From Siniperca chuatsi (lineage: Eukaryota > Chordata > Actinopteri > Centrarchiformes > Sinipercidae): 64,000 nucleotides of DNA. Shown here piece by piece: positions 47,601 through 59,142 of this stretch (position 1 is the stretch's first letter; each line of letters begins with the position of its first letter). The DNA lies in assembly GCF_020085105.1 (NCBI RefSeq), contig NC_058043.1:9537167-9601166 (forward strand), written 5' to 3'. The notes beneath the pieces are model-generated. The model did not search any database. It had not been told where the DNA came from and saw nothing but the letters and a program-made list of their open reading frames with translations. The translations under genes were made by a program, and so were the position numbers.

Positions 47601-50600
47601 GATTTAAACATTTAAGAAAGATATGAGAAAAGATAACATTCTCCAGCTGTCTGAAACTTTCTTAAAAGAAGATAAGGACAATTCTATATGCTACCATCCT
47701 TTGCAGACACCCTGTCTAGACATATGAAATGAATAAAAAACCTTTCAAGTTAAAAAAGTAAGAAGTAACTCAAATAAACCTTCCCAGTGAAACACTAAAT
47801 GTGGCAATAAACAACTCTTCAGCTCTGTTTGGGAGAGAACAGTTCTGAAAAATAAGATTTGTTTTTTTGCTTCTGCAAATTTGCAGACAGGCAGAGCTTC
47901 CAGCGTGACCCAGAGCCACTTGTAAAGTCTCTGCGGGCTTTATTAGCCAGGGCAGGAAAGAGCAGCATGTAGGCTGCACAGGCCAGTGAGTACACACATC
48001 CTGAGAAACCTGACAAGACACAGTCAGTCCTATTACACTTACACACTATATTGATTGATCTATGTCTCTCTGTTAACAGCTGCATCGATTCATATCAAAG
48101 CAGTGCAGACTGGAAAGCAGGAATCAGACCTCTTCTGCACCAAATTACCCAACAGTAGATGTATTTTATCACTGCACATACTGACAAGACTTACCTTGAA
48201 TACAAATGTCTCATTGAAGACAGGGTTCAGTGTTTTCTTGTGGACTTTGGTGTCATACTTCTTCTTCTTCTCAGGTAGGAGCAGGACTTTAACGTAAGGA
48301 TCGGAGGTTCCACCCGAGTCCATGGAGATGAGGTCCGCAGCTTGAAGGATGCCAACTGTGAGCTGTGTGCAGAGGAGGTATGGGCAGGATGTAAAGGACA
48401 GGAGAAGTGAAGACAAAATAACTAAAATAAATTTTATCAGGCAAAAATCCAAAGTTTAGAAGATTGTTCATTTGTGTCAGGGTCACTGCTGCAGAGATTG
48501 GTTATATAACATCATCTGACAACTTAAGCCACGCAATCAGTCATCACAAACTTCTTCCCCCGACTGGAGACATATTGAATGTCAGAGGGTTTTCTTCAAT
48601 GTCACACAACTGTCATCACAGTGTGATAACTTCTTTGTACCACAAGATGTGTGTGTGTGTGTGTTTGAGATAGTTATACATTAGGGACAAATAGAATAGA
48701 CAAGGTACACATTTCATTCTAGTCTCTGCTCTGTTTTATGTTGACTTCATTTAAGGCATTTCCTCTTTGATTCAGCATTTAAAGCCTCATTAATTCATGT
48801 CATATACGACCACTGTGTCCATATGCTGCTTAGAGTATTACAGTAATGATGATAAAGTTACAGAATATTTGCCAAATGCGTTCCAATTTCTCTCAGCCAG
48901 ATTTATTGTAAAACTATTTATTCCATATCTAGTTTTTTTAAGCCTTTCTGATCATTCTGTTGCTCTGCTGAGGTTTTACAAAGAAGCTTGACACTTTGGG
49001 AAATAAGCTTTTTCGCTTTCTTGCCGAGGGTTAGATACCACTCTGTCCCTTCAATATACAGCTACAGCCAGCAGCCAGTTAACTTAGCTTAGCATAAAAA
49101 CAGGGCGGAACAGCTAGCCTGGCTCTGTCTGAAGTTAACAAAATCTGACTGATCATGAGCTTTAGTTCCTCTAAGCTCTAAGGTGCTGGGCTGGCAAGAG
49201 GATTTTGTTACACTTGGACAGAGCTAGACTTACCTTTCTCCCCTGCTTCCAGTCTTTATGCTAAGCTAAGCTAAACAGTTGCTAGCTGTACCTTCATAAT
49301 TAATTACTCTAAAATTGTTCACTATGCTTAAAAAAATATTAATATTTCTTTTAAAGCTTGACAATATGTGTAATGTATTTACAAGTGACAACAACAGACC
49401 TTTGCATTCTCAAAGTCATAATCTATAGAATATTGCAGCTTCCCCAGTTTCTCTTGTTCTTTCTCCTCCTCCTCTTTCTCCTCTTCCGTCAGTCCGGTCT
49501 CTCCCTCGTCATCATCATCATCCTGGTGTTTCTGTGGTGTGAAGGTAACAAGACAAAACACGGTGTTAAAGGTCAGGGGATCAGGGATCAGAATACAGGG
49601 CTCCCCACGACAGCCAGCATGCCACAGACACTGGAGCTCCAGGAGTTTTTACGTGGGAGATACATGTTTTGGTTACTGCTTACCTGCACAGCACCTGATG
49701 ATAATAACCAGGGATTTATCATTTACAAGGTGAGAAATCTCTATTGGTAACACATAAATACATGTTTATACTTTCTGCACATCTTGTCCTCTCAGTGTTT
49801 TTGGATCATTGGGCAATTCCTTCGACATGCTTGTGCAGTACAGTGACGGCCAGAGTCAGTGGAGGCTTTGCATGCTAGTTCCACTAAGAGGGGTAATAAA
49901 TAAGACAGTTTTCCAATGAAATCAGATATCAGCATAGTTTCTTGTTTGTCAAAGAGCTTTGATTTCACCAAATGTTCAAGGAGGTAAATGTTTATATAAA
50001 AACCCCTAATGAGCTAGCTCATAACAGCGCTACCACCACTGCATATTATAAAATGATAAAAGGTAAATAAGACATAATAGTCAGTGCAAGGACATGGCTT
50101 TCAAATAACCTACTGCTTTTAGCAGGATTTTAAATTTGTTGTTTTGTTAAACCCTTCAAACTTTTTTAACCTGCATGCCTTGTTTCACCTCTAAATTTAT
50201 GTGGCACTCAAAAATGCCTCTTTTCAGCTCACCATTATTACAATAAATGGTTCAGGTTTAAAGGGCACAGCCAGCTATTTGAATAATGTAGAGTCTTATT
50301 GCTGCAGTGTTATTATTGTAGTTCAATTAAAGCCTCATTGCCAAGATGACCTTGACTTTGAAATGTTTTTCCCTTTTTTTCAGGCCATCCAGTGTCTCCA
50401 CATCCTACCTCCTCCTTGAATGTTACAATCAAAAGGACAGATTTGCAAGTATTTGGCTCTTCATGCAGTTTTATCATCACCATTTCCATGTCTCCCAAAC
50501 AACCAACCATGCCCTTTATCACATGCATAGATTAATAGTGTTAAAAGTGTCTTGCATATCATCTCTTAGTCCAATACTTTCCATATTGGTGTAAGTTACA

Positions 50601-52083
50601 GTTACATTGTCCTAGGAACAATGCGTTAGATGGTTAGACTCTCCTCTCTGGGGTTTATGGAGCACATCATAGCTTACCATTGTTACATTCTCAAGCTGTC
50701 ATAACAAAAATAAAAAAAAGTTGTGGGGGGGCTAAAAAGGAAAAAAAAGCAAAGGAAGCTACGACTTTCATTCCATGAAACCCCCCTCCGCCCCACGGGC
50801 CAGAGAGCGTCAACGTGAGCTATCCACCTACCGTAGAGCGGGAGTCCACCACAGTCAAGAAACACGGGGCATACACAAGACAGACACAAAGCGGGGAAAA
50901 AAGGAGGAGAGCAGAGAGAGGAAGAGATTCAACTCACAAGACACCAAACACACTACAAAAAGAGAGGCAGTCAACACCACCACCACAATTATGATGAGAA
51001 ATGACACGCTCGTTTTCGGCTGGGGACAATAAATTCACATTGTGGACACAAGTAATTGATTACTTTAATTAACTGTCACTGGAGCTCAGGGCAATCCATG
51101 GTGATGTTAGTTGATTAGTCCCTCAAATGAATGACTGGCTTTTCTAACATTTATCCTCTGATTTACTGTACTTTGTTTTCAAAATCTCCCAATATTTCTG
51201 CCGGTATCATGCCTTCATCCATTATCTTTAATTATAAAGTTCAGCTTTTTGTACTTGTGACTTGTCAAAAGAAACTTTCCACTTCATAGTGCTCATTATT
51301 CTTTGGCACCCTGTAACAAAGAGTGTCATTTTTCACCACGGGTCACAATGGAATACGTCACACATTTAAACGACCACCACAACAACATCAAATAAATGGA
51401 GGGGAAGAGAGCTCTCCTTGTGTCCTCTACAGCCTGGGTTATAAAAGCTGCTGGTAAAAGATCAAATTTGGTTAGCTAGAGACATTTTTAAATGAATAAA
51501 AATTCTGTACATCATAAATAACAATAAAAACTTGTTGTATTGTTGTATAAAAGACATCACCCAAAACATCCTGTTACTCTGACTTTTAAGCATGTAGGCA
51601 GCATAAGGCATCATACCTCGCCCTGCATGTTCTTCATGTTGAAGCCGTCCTTGCCCTTCTTCCCTTTCTTGTTCTTCTTCTTCTTGCAGCAGCATTTTTT
51701 GATTATGCAGAAGCAGCAGGTAAGGATGAGCAATGCAGCCACCACAGCTATGGCAATCAGAGCCCACGGAGGCACTGTCAGTTTTAAAACAACAGAGGGA
51801 AAATTGAGATTAATAGTTTTTTTTTTTTTACTTTTTGAACCTCAGCAGAATGTGGGGATGCACTGCAGCATTACTTACGTGGGATTTTATCAATTTCATT
51901 CAAGAATTTGCTCTTGATCTCCTCAAACATGTCGTTTTTGCTGATCTCTGTGTTGTTGGAGCCAGAGGTGTCCGGCGCAGACGTGGAGATGAAAGCCGAG
52001 GTGGGAGCCATGGTCATGGTGGTGGCACCAGTGGGCTCGGCGGCTGCCACGGCCTGTGGCCTTCTGAACAAGTTGAACTTCAT
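44682..52083 (-). CDS. syt2: synaptotagmin, SYT2-like, complete coding region (432 aa)
   Basis: Exons in transcript order: 52083-51879, 51774-51617, 49531-49400, 48362-48195, 47210-47043, 46502-46385, 45215-45082 and 44897-44682 (1,299 nt, one frame, all GT-AG). Residues 1-68 are a short lumenal N-terminus with one N-glycosylation sequon (Asn43). A membrane helix at 73-93 ([20 protein letters not shown]) is followed by Cys88, 89, 91 and 96-98, likely palmitoylated, and a Lys-rich stretch. Then come an acidic linker, C2A (about 166-277) and C2B (about 278-425). Calcium-binding Asp are all kept: 180, 186, 238, 240, 246 and 311, 317, 371, 373, 379; a polybasic strand is at 329-335. The [16 protein letters not shown] motif is near the end. 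Family role: calcium sensor that triggers SNARE-driven vesicle fusion. The PPP1R12B neighbour favours SYT2; a SYT1, SYT5 or SYT8-type paralogue is possible. The ATG at 52083 is preceded by a 25-nt UTR and an acceptor. Confidence 0.85.
45272..45480 (-). mobile_element. retroelement 3' region, antisense relative to the LINE tail at 31865
   Basis: AGATAAGCCTTTGTTGATCC and CCAGAGGGGAAATGTGGTTG are the reverse complement of the GGGATCAATAAAG-type 3' end seen at 31865-31912. Here more of the body follows (GCAGCAGCCCAAGGGCAG and an A-rich part). Confidence 0.6.
45540..45780. repeat. TA-rich simple sequence (TATAATATA-type)
   Basis: About 240 bases made almost wholly of A and T in short reiterated words such as TATAATATA and TAGTATAGTATAG, lying in a synaptotagmin intron. 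It is likely to be unstable in length. Confidence 0.8.
47211..48194 (-). other. intron inside the C2A coding region of the synaptotagmin gene
   Basis: A 984-bp phase-0 intron separates FNETFVFK from [10 protein letters not shown]. No exon or named repeat is seen. The open frames at 47770-48085 have no recognisable domain. Confidence 0.45.
48985..49310. mobile_element. palindromic teleost element, copy 1 (in synaptotagmin intron)
   Basis: The left end reads TTTGGGAAATAAGCTTTTTC, then GCTTTCTTGCCGAGGGTTAG. Internal words are TTAGCTTAGCATAAAAACAG, AGCTAGCCTGGCTCTGTCTG and CAGTCTTTATGCTAAGCTAA. The left and right arms are roughly reverse complements (GCTTAGCAT and ATGCTAAGC). The same words recur at 52400-53302, 53761-54193 and 58393-59142. 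Confidence 0.7.
49532..51616 (-). other. intron between the membrane-helix exon and the acidic-linker exon of the synaptotagmin gene
   Basis: A 2.1-kb intron with good splice ends. The G/C-richer block at about 50700-51010 with AGAG-rich runs is not coding in any convincing frame. I saw no named repeat. Confidence 0.45.
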
Positions 52084-52399
52084 TGTCAAAGACTAGGTGC
52101 AGCGTCCCTGAGGAACACACAGATCAGACAAAAAAAGAGGATAAGATATGCCGAACAACTAGTGTAATGACCTTAGTGGTGAAATATGGAACAAAAGTGA
52201 ATGATCCTAATTAAAATACTTTCAGGATATACTTTCTCCTAAGGCTTATTGTTACAAATGTTTATTTGAATTTCACTGAATTACAGTATAATATATTGTG
52301 TCAGTACCATCATACAGTTTCTTGGCTGAGTGGACTGCTGGGAAAAGACAAAATTATGTGTATTATAGACTCAGAAGAAAACTTATTAACTAATTAATT

Positions 52400-53302
52400 T
52401 AGCATAAAGACAGGAAATAGTGGGAAACAACTAGCTGGCTGGTTGTCTCCTAAGTGAAAAAATAGGTCCACCAGCACCTCTAAAGCTCACTAATTAACAC
52501 GCTGTATCTCGTTTATATTATCACTTCACGAACTGAAATGTGAAAATGTCAATTTGTGGTTTTAAGGGGAGTTAAGTGCTGTAACTATTTCTTGATGAAC
52601 AGCAGTTTATCCATCTGTGCAGTGTCTATAGGCTATAGCCCTGGTTGCCTGGCAACCTCACAGTGACAACAAGACTCCAGGAAGACACTGCATTCAGCTG
52701 TTAGTGAGCCTGCATACAAAGTCAATCGAAAGATGCAAGTGGGCATGATTTGCAATGGGCCAAATGGACGCAAACAGAGGCGAAGATGCGTCCGGCCAGG
52801 TTGAAAATGTTTTTACTTGAGCACAAAATACAAGAAATCCCAGGGCTTTATAAATCTCCTTTATACACGTACAGAGACTAAAAGTTATAGGAGAGAGACT
52901 GGAGGGAAATAAAAGAAAGAAATGGAGTTCCTGGGGAATTCTGAGATCAGTCAGTGTCTGAGCTGAACACAAACACACAGGTCCACCCCCACGCACACGG
53001 TCATTGCATCCGTTGCTAGCTAGCTTAAGCTAATGTCTGGACAATTGGCACATTGGGTGTTTGGGACGAATCAACACAGACTGCACAGTGCAGTGGTCAA
53101 ATTCACTTACGGTCTGAACACACCTTTAAAGGTGCAGGGGGTCAAATTTTTGAAACGTGGCTAGCTGCTTCCCCGTTTATAGTCTTTATACTCAGGTTCC
53201 GTACTTAAAATAAAGACGTTGGTAGTGATATCGATCTTCTACTCTTAGAAAGAAAGTGAATGAGTATATTTCCCAAAATGTTACTGAACTATTCCTTCAA
53301 AC
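52400..53302. mobile_element. palindromic teleost element, copy 2
   Basis: The left part has CACCAGCACCTCTAAAGCTC, ACTAATTAACACGCTGTATC and GGTTGCCTGGCAACCTCACA. The right end has CCCGTTTATAGTCTTTATAC and GAACTATTCCTTCAAA. About 450 bases in the middle (roughly 52690-53140) do not match the family and may be an insertion. It lies just upstream of the synaptotagmin start-codon exon. Confidence 0.6.
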
Positions 53303-53760
53303 AAGTTGTGGAAATTCTACTTAAAAGCTTTTCATGTTCATTCCTGATATATTGTTACTTATTTAGTGAGTGACTAATGGATAAAGATGATCCCACTTCC
53401 ATCCATGTAAAATGGTGGGGTGTATAAACAGATAGTCTGGTAGTTATCACAATCAACAGTTGTTAGTGAAGGATTAAAAAGAAATCAGTTACGTGAATAA
53501 GCACAAATTCTCAACTGAGAAATCTCATAGGATATAAAAGCCATAAAATTTGAGACTAAACACATCTGTTGTGCTGATGATGTGAGAATTTACTCTCTGT
53601 GTGAAGAATGACCAGAAACTGAGGTGAGCATGCCTCCCGCTCTGAACACAGTGATCTGCCAGAACTGAAGGAGACCCAGAGAGAGACCTGCATCTTAGCA
53701 GAGCTATCACAGAATTACAAAAGTTCTCCCCAAAACAGGTAGGTAGATGGTAGCTCAGTT

Positions 53761-54193
53761 GTTAAAGGAACAATAGGAAAGGTTGATACCTCTACAGTAT
53801 CATTTTTGTCTGTTAAACATGAAGCTACAGCCAGGAGACAGCTGGACAGACAGGAAGCAGGGAGAAACAACTAGGCTGGGTCTGGTCATAACTAACAAAA
53901 TTCAATTGCCAGTAAAACTGGAACTTGTTGTTTTTACAGTTCTGTTTTGTATGAATTACACAAATTAGATATAATGTGTTAATTAGTGAGCTGTAGAGGT
54001 GTTGATAGGCGGATATTGTTACCTTCAGACAGAGCCATGCTAGCTCTTTCCAGTCTTTATGCTAAGCTAACCTGACTGACTCTGGGCGGTAGCTTCATAT
54101 TTACCGTACAGACATGAGAGTGGTATCGATTTTCTCATCTAACTCTCGGCAAGAAAGCATATGTTTCCCCAAATGTCAAACTATTCCTTTAAC
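53761..54193. mobile_element. palindromic teleost element, copy 3 (near full length)
   Basis: The ends are inverted: GTTAAAGGAACAATAG at 53761-53776 and CTATTCCTTTAAC at 54181-54193. Internal words ATGAAGCTACAGCCAGGAGA, AGACAGAGCCATGCTAGCTC and CAGTCTTTATGCTAAGCTAA match the other copies. It is 433 bp with no coding capacity, so a non-autonomous element. Confidence 0.75.
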
Positions 54194-54509
54194 ACTCCTC
54201 CCAGCATGAATACCCTCGGTTTGAAACTGTCTTCTGTCCCTTTCTGTGTGGAGAACATGTTATCTCTCGTGGGTTTCATGGATTTGGATCAACAAAATGC
54301 ATGCTGGGATAGACGGTCTTTACCTCTTCATAACTGTAAATAAGAACAAGCTGGTATCAAGTCTGTGAAGGAAACATAAATGGCAAGTATGCATATAAAA
54401 AATGACTTACTTGCATTTTATATTCAATAGCTGATGTATTGTATCAAAAAAGGAATCAGTCATTTTGCTAACAATATTTCAATACTTAATATAATACAAT
54501 AAGAGAAAC

Positions 54510-54640
54510 GGAGCTGAAATAATGAGTTGATTAATTGATTAGTTGATGAATCGCCCTACGATTTTTCTAATCTTTTAAGTCATTTTTCAACATTCACTGG
54601 TTCCAGCTTCTCAACTGTGAGGATTAAACTAGACTCTAAT
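54510..54640. mobile_element. partial second copy of the element at 8200-8521
   Basis: GAGCTGAAATAATGAGTTGA, TTAATTGATTAGTTGATGAA and GGTTCCAGCTTCTCAACTGT parallel the left half of the element at 8200-8345 word for word, with substitutions. The right terminal repeat is missing or too diverged to see. Confidence 0.6.
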
Positions 54641-55665
54641 AGTTGTCATTCAAATCAGTGTCACCACAATCAGAGAATAACAAAACAAGTGTCTCTTCAC
54701 AATGGTTCACCTTTTATATCTTCTGGAAATTCAATCCACCGCAAACAGCTGACAAAATCAATTTACCTCATAGCCCCAAGTGAGCATTATATGATTTATT
54801 CTCAGTTTTCTCTTTGCATAATTATGAGTGACACCAGCATGCTATTAGCATTTCCTGCTGAACATGAAGGTGTTGATGCTCTGGTCTAACTTTAGATTAA
54901 AACAGAATTAGTGCATTATAATTTGGTGCAGAGAAAACTAAATCCTTCTTTTTGTGGTCATTTATTAAATTACTTAAAGCAGACAGTAATATTGCATTAG
55001 TAAGGATATTGGGAGCAAAAACAGTTTAGTGGTTTAGATTCTATCAGCAAGGATATTTTTACTGCAGTATATTTCTGAGAGCTAATAGTCTGATAGGCTG
55101 GTATTATTTTCAGTACAGAACATGATGATTTGGTCGCTGCTTTTATGCTTTCATGCTCCCCACCAGCTTAACATAATGCTAAAGAATAGTTAGCAACTTG
55201 ACAACCGTTTACTTGTCCTGCAACTATAACATCTCCATGTTTGTTTGTTTTTTCTTCAGGGTGAAGAATTTGAAGGAGACAAGAAAAGAAAAGGTTGCAA
55301 CATTTTTTATTCCTTAGTAGCTTAATATCACTGCTACAGTGTGACTGTTAAGCAAGTACTATGTGGAGGTAGATAGGCTTATAATGTAAAAAGATAAAAT
55401 GAAACATAAAATAAAAATGAACAAAACACTCATGAATAAAAGATAAAACAAATTGCCTGCATGTGTCTGAGTGGGTATATGTGAGAGTATGTGTGTGTAT
55501 GTGCGTGTATCATTACAGCTCTCAGATGTTCAGAGCTATCAAGAGGATATTTGTTTTCTCTAAAAGCACTAAAAGAAAATGAACTGTCTCAGTTTAAAAT
55601 ACAGAAAATTTCTAGCCACTGTTTAAATGAGCAAGGACAACAACTGAGTGCAGGGTTTCACAGAC

Positions 55666-55668
<3 letters not shown>

Positions 55669-55696
<28 letters not shown>
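55669..55696 (+). repeat. (CA)14 microsatellite
   Basis: An uninterrupted CA tract upstream of the synaptotagmin gene. Read on the coding strand of that gene it is a TG tract. Confidence 0.9.
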
Positions 55697-58392
55697 AGTT
55701 TATCAAATTAGAATGATATACAGTGAGTCTTTTGCTGTAGAGACATTCTTATCTAAATAAGCTCACAGTGCATGTTAAGATTTCTGTATCACAACATAAA
55801 AGTGAGCCAGCAGGCATATCTGTCAATGCCTGGCAAATACAATCATCATGTTACCTCATCTTCATTGACTCACAGGCCACAGATCAATAAGTAATTCATT
55901 CCAACATGTGTTTCTTAGCGTGGACTTGCACTCTTTCTCTCGTGGTAAGGTAGGATTTGTGGTCCAATGTGTGCCATTCACATACAGTACAGTAGAGGCC
56001 TGTGTGCTGTGGACCGGCAGATTACTGTTGCTAAGCAATCCTGATAGTGTCTATCAGCTATCCAGAATTGCCCACAACCTGGCTATAGCCGAGGTGACCA
56101 GCCAATCAAATAACCAATTGGCTCAAGGCCAGTGTCAAGTCACTGTCTGAGCGGTGGGCATGGGCATGATATGAATGCCGACTGCTCTGCCCCGCTATGA
56201 TTTATGACGATTATGATTAAAGTTTAAGCAGCAACAGGGGTTCATCCCAAAAATATAACACTTTAGGTCTGTACAAGAAATCATCACTCAAGAAATCATC
56301 ACCTCTAATCACCTCTGGTCAGCAGCTGTAATAAATACAAGATTCAGTTCCTGATCCAACTCAGGAATAACTCCACACTCTAACTTCCATAACTTAGCAT
56401 ATTCCTTCTGTTGGCATTCAAATGAGCAGTGATGAAGATGGCGGCTGAATGCAAAATACACCAAAACATGTCTAAAGGCCCCCCTGCTTGTTTTAGCCTA
56501 GTGTTTACCTCTGTGCCATTAGCACTCAGTCCTTATCTGCCTTTGATTTCTGCAGCTCAACACTGGCCAGCATCACTCAGCCACAAAAAAAAAGACTCTG
56601 ACACATCCTGATTCACAAGGATATTCAGGTACAGAGAATACAGTCACAGTGTAAGAGTTTACTATGACTCACTTAGTTTGAAAATGCAGAGAGGATCTGC
56701 TAAGATAGCTATCTTCTAGTTGTATGCTTTGATTGTATTCACGTCACATAACTGCACCTTAATTTAAAAAGATCTCCAAAACAAAACTCACCAGTCAGAT
56801 GTGGTATTCCCGTTCGTGAGCTGGCCCATCCAATGCCAATAACTGTATGGGCTACAGTCCCTCAGAGCTGTGGTAACATAGTCTGATCTCTCCCATAAGC
56901 ATAGACTGCAGTCTCCTCTCACTTCTCTCCACTGCAGCACTACACCCCTCCTCCTCTTCCAATGCACACCATCTCCCCCATTTTCCACCCTCCCATCACA
57001 CACCTCCCTACTCCCTCTCTGTCTCTCCGTCAATGTACTCATGCACACAGCCTCTTTACCTCTTTCTCTCCATCTCTCTCTCGCTCTCTCTCTCTCTCCC
57101 CCCAACCTCATTCGTGATGCTGCTCACACAGCTGATTGCAGCATGCCACTCTTTGGTCTAGCATCGGAGGGCAGTTGTAAAAGATCAATATGCACAAGCT
57201 TTTGGGGGGGGGGGGGCGTTAGAATAAAGCCATAGTCTGCACAGATCAGAGAGGACGGCTGTCAAACTCTAAAAGGTGTGCTGACTTTACCACATCAGCT
57301 CCAAATGGTATCACGATGAGCTCATTCAATTAATTGGATCCCAACAACTGATCTCAGAAGTGTGATATAACCCTCTGGAGATCCTTCCTTGTTAAACCCA
57401 TTCAGAACGAACAACTGAAACCAAGAATGATTAAGTCAACTTGTCTGCCCTTCACTGATCCCTCAGGAGACTCGTCAATGATAATTGGAAGTGAGCAGAT
57501 TGCAAAGCATCTTCTCCAGTTACAATACAATCAAAATTCAGCCTACAGTGTTGGTCATTAAACAACTGTCTGACAACAAAATCTATGCATGCTTAGAGAT
57601 GAGAGTATTAGGCCTCATATAAGTCTTCACAGCCTGGCCTTGTATCCATTCTGAAGGATAAACTAGTTTCAAATCAATAAATGCGTGAAAACGTCCCTCA
57701 TGTTGTTACTTCTGTACATATTTGAGCCCTTTTCAATTCTAGCATTCAATCTTTTTCACCGGGTTTCTCCTCAAACCCTCTTTCCCTCCTCACTCTCCTT
57801 GGGGAAATACCTTTCTGTGTGTTCATGTTTAGCTAGCAGCTGTCAGAAGGCAGTGTGAGGTACGTGGCTCATCTCACTTCAGGTTACAGTGCAATGAGCT
57901 TCTTCTGCCAGAGGGGGGCAGGGATCTCACACAAAACTGCTGCATCACAGAGAATCCTTTTTTTATGTACTGCAAAGTTATGCCCAGAGATATTTCTGTT
58001 TCATGTTTCCCCCATATTATGTTTCATCTGCTAAATGCATTTAGCAAAAGTAAAAGCGACACAGACTACTCTTTTTAAGTAAAGCATTTAGCCGCAACTT
58101 TGTACAAAACTGTTCAAGATAGGTATAAGTGTGGTCACTTAGCTCACTCCTAGAATGAAAATGCTTAGAGTTGCCGTCAACTTGCAAGCTACATGACTCA
58201 AATTTGAAATGAGTGAATCTGGAAGCCTGAGGTGGGTGTGAGATGACGTCATGGGAGTGAAAAGGATGTGACGTATGGGAGAACTGAAGCAGCAAGGTGA
58301 AGTTAGGATGTTGCTGGTTTGTGGTTTCTGGACTTAAAGGTAAAAAGTAAAACTACATCTGAAACCTTGTGGTGCTTTAAAAAAATAGATCT

Positions 58393-59142
58393 ACATTTTG
58401 GGACATACGCTATTCTCTTTCTTGCCAAGAGTTAGATGCAGTCAGGCCGGATTTCGCCTTGCAACATTTATTTGTGTGATGTGGTAAAAAGCAGGCAGAT
58501 AAGAAATATTGTGGGTAGGGTTGTAAACATAAACTGTGGAGCAAACAGGCTAATGAGAGTAGTCCACAATGTAGTACATTATACAGCTTCTTATCAAACG
58601 CTGTCATTGTCCTTGCACTCACTGCAGCGAAGCAGCATCAATCCTTCTCTGCTGCTTGTAATATTTTGCTCTGCAGTAATATAAACAAGAATATAAACAA
58701 AAAATAATTCCTGAACGAGAGGCCATTCCCATCCCCACTCTCAAACTGTCTGGATATTGGCAAGCCTCAAGGTGAGCTGTCAAAGTTCAATCAGGTAGAA
58801 CTCGTAGAGGCAGCGTTCACGACCAGAAGCAAATACGTGTGGCACCGTTCCTCATAGAAATAAATGAAGAGTGAAAAGAAATGAAGAGTAAAATCAAGTC
58901 TGACGGCACCCTTAAGATGAGAAGATCAATACCATTCTCATGCTCATATTGAACGAATAGATATGACTAGAGCCTGGAGCCAGTTACCTTAACTTAGCTT
59001 AAAAACTGGGAACAGGGGGAAACAGCTGTCTGGAGGTAACAACATCTGCCTGAAAGGACCTGTAAAACTCACTAATTAACACATACTGTAACATCTTGTT
59101 TGTTTAGTATGTACAAAAACTGAAGAGTAAAAATTAGACATT
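58393..59142. mobile_element. palindromic teleost element, copy 4, split by an insertion
   Basis: The left part is ACATTTTGGGACATACGCTA to GCCAAGAGTTAGATG (ends 58438). The family sequence resumes at AGATGAGAAGATCAATACCA (58915) and continues with TTAGCTTAAAAACTGGG, CCTGTAAAACTCACTAATTA and GTACAAAAACTGAAGAG. The middle is foreign to the family. Confidence 0.65.
58439..58914. mobile_element. nested insertion with candidate 5-bp target duplication
   Basis: This 476-bp block sits inside the palindromic element, flanked by AGATG on both sides (58434-58438 and 58915-58919). In the uninterrupted element that word occurs once. I could not classify it; it has no coding frame of note and no clear terminal inverted repeats. 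Confidence 0.5.

Noticed and set aside
44682..52083. Assignment as SYT1, SYT5 or SYT8
   Set aside because: Not excluded by the C2 domains alone. Preferred as SYT2-like because the membrane segment ([12 protein letters not shown]), the [10 protein letters not shown] stretch and the adjacent PPP1R12B match SYT2 best.
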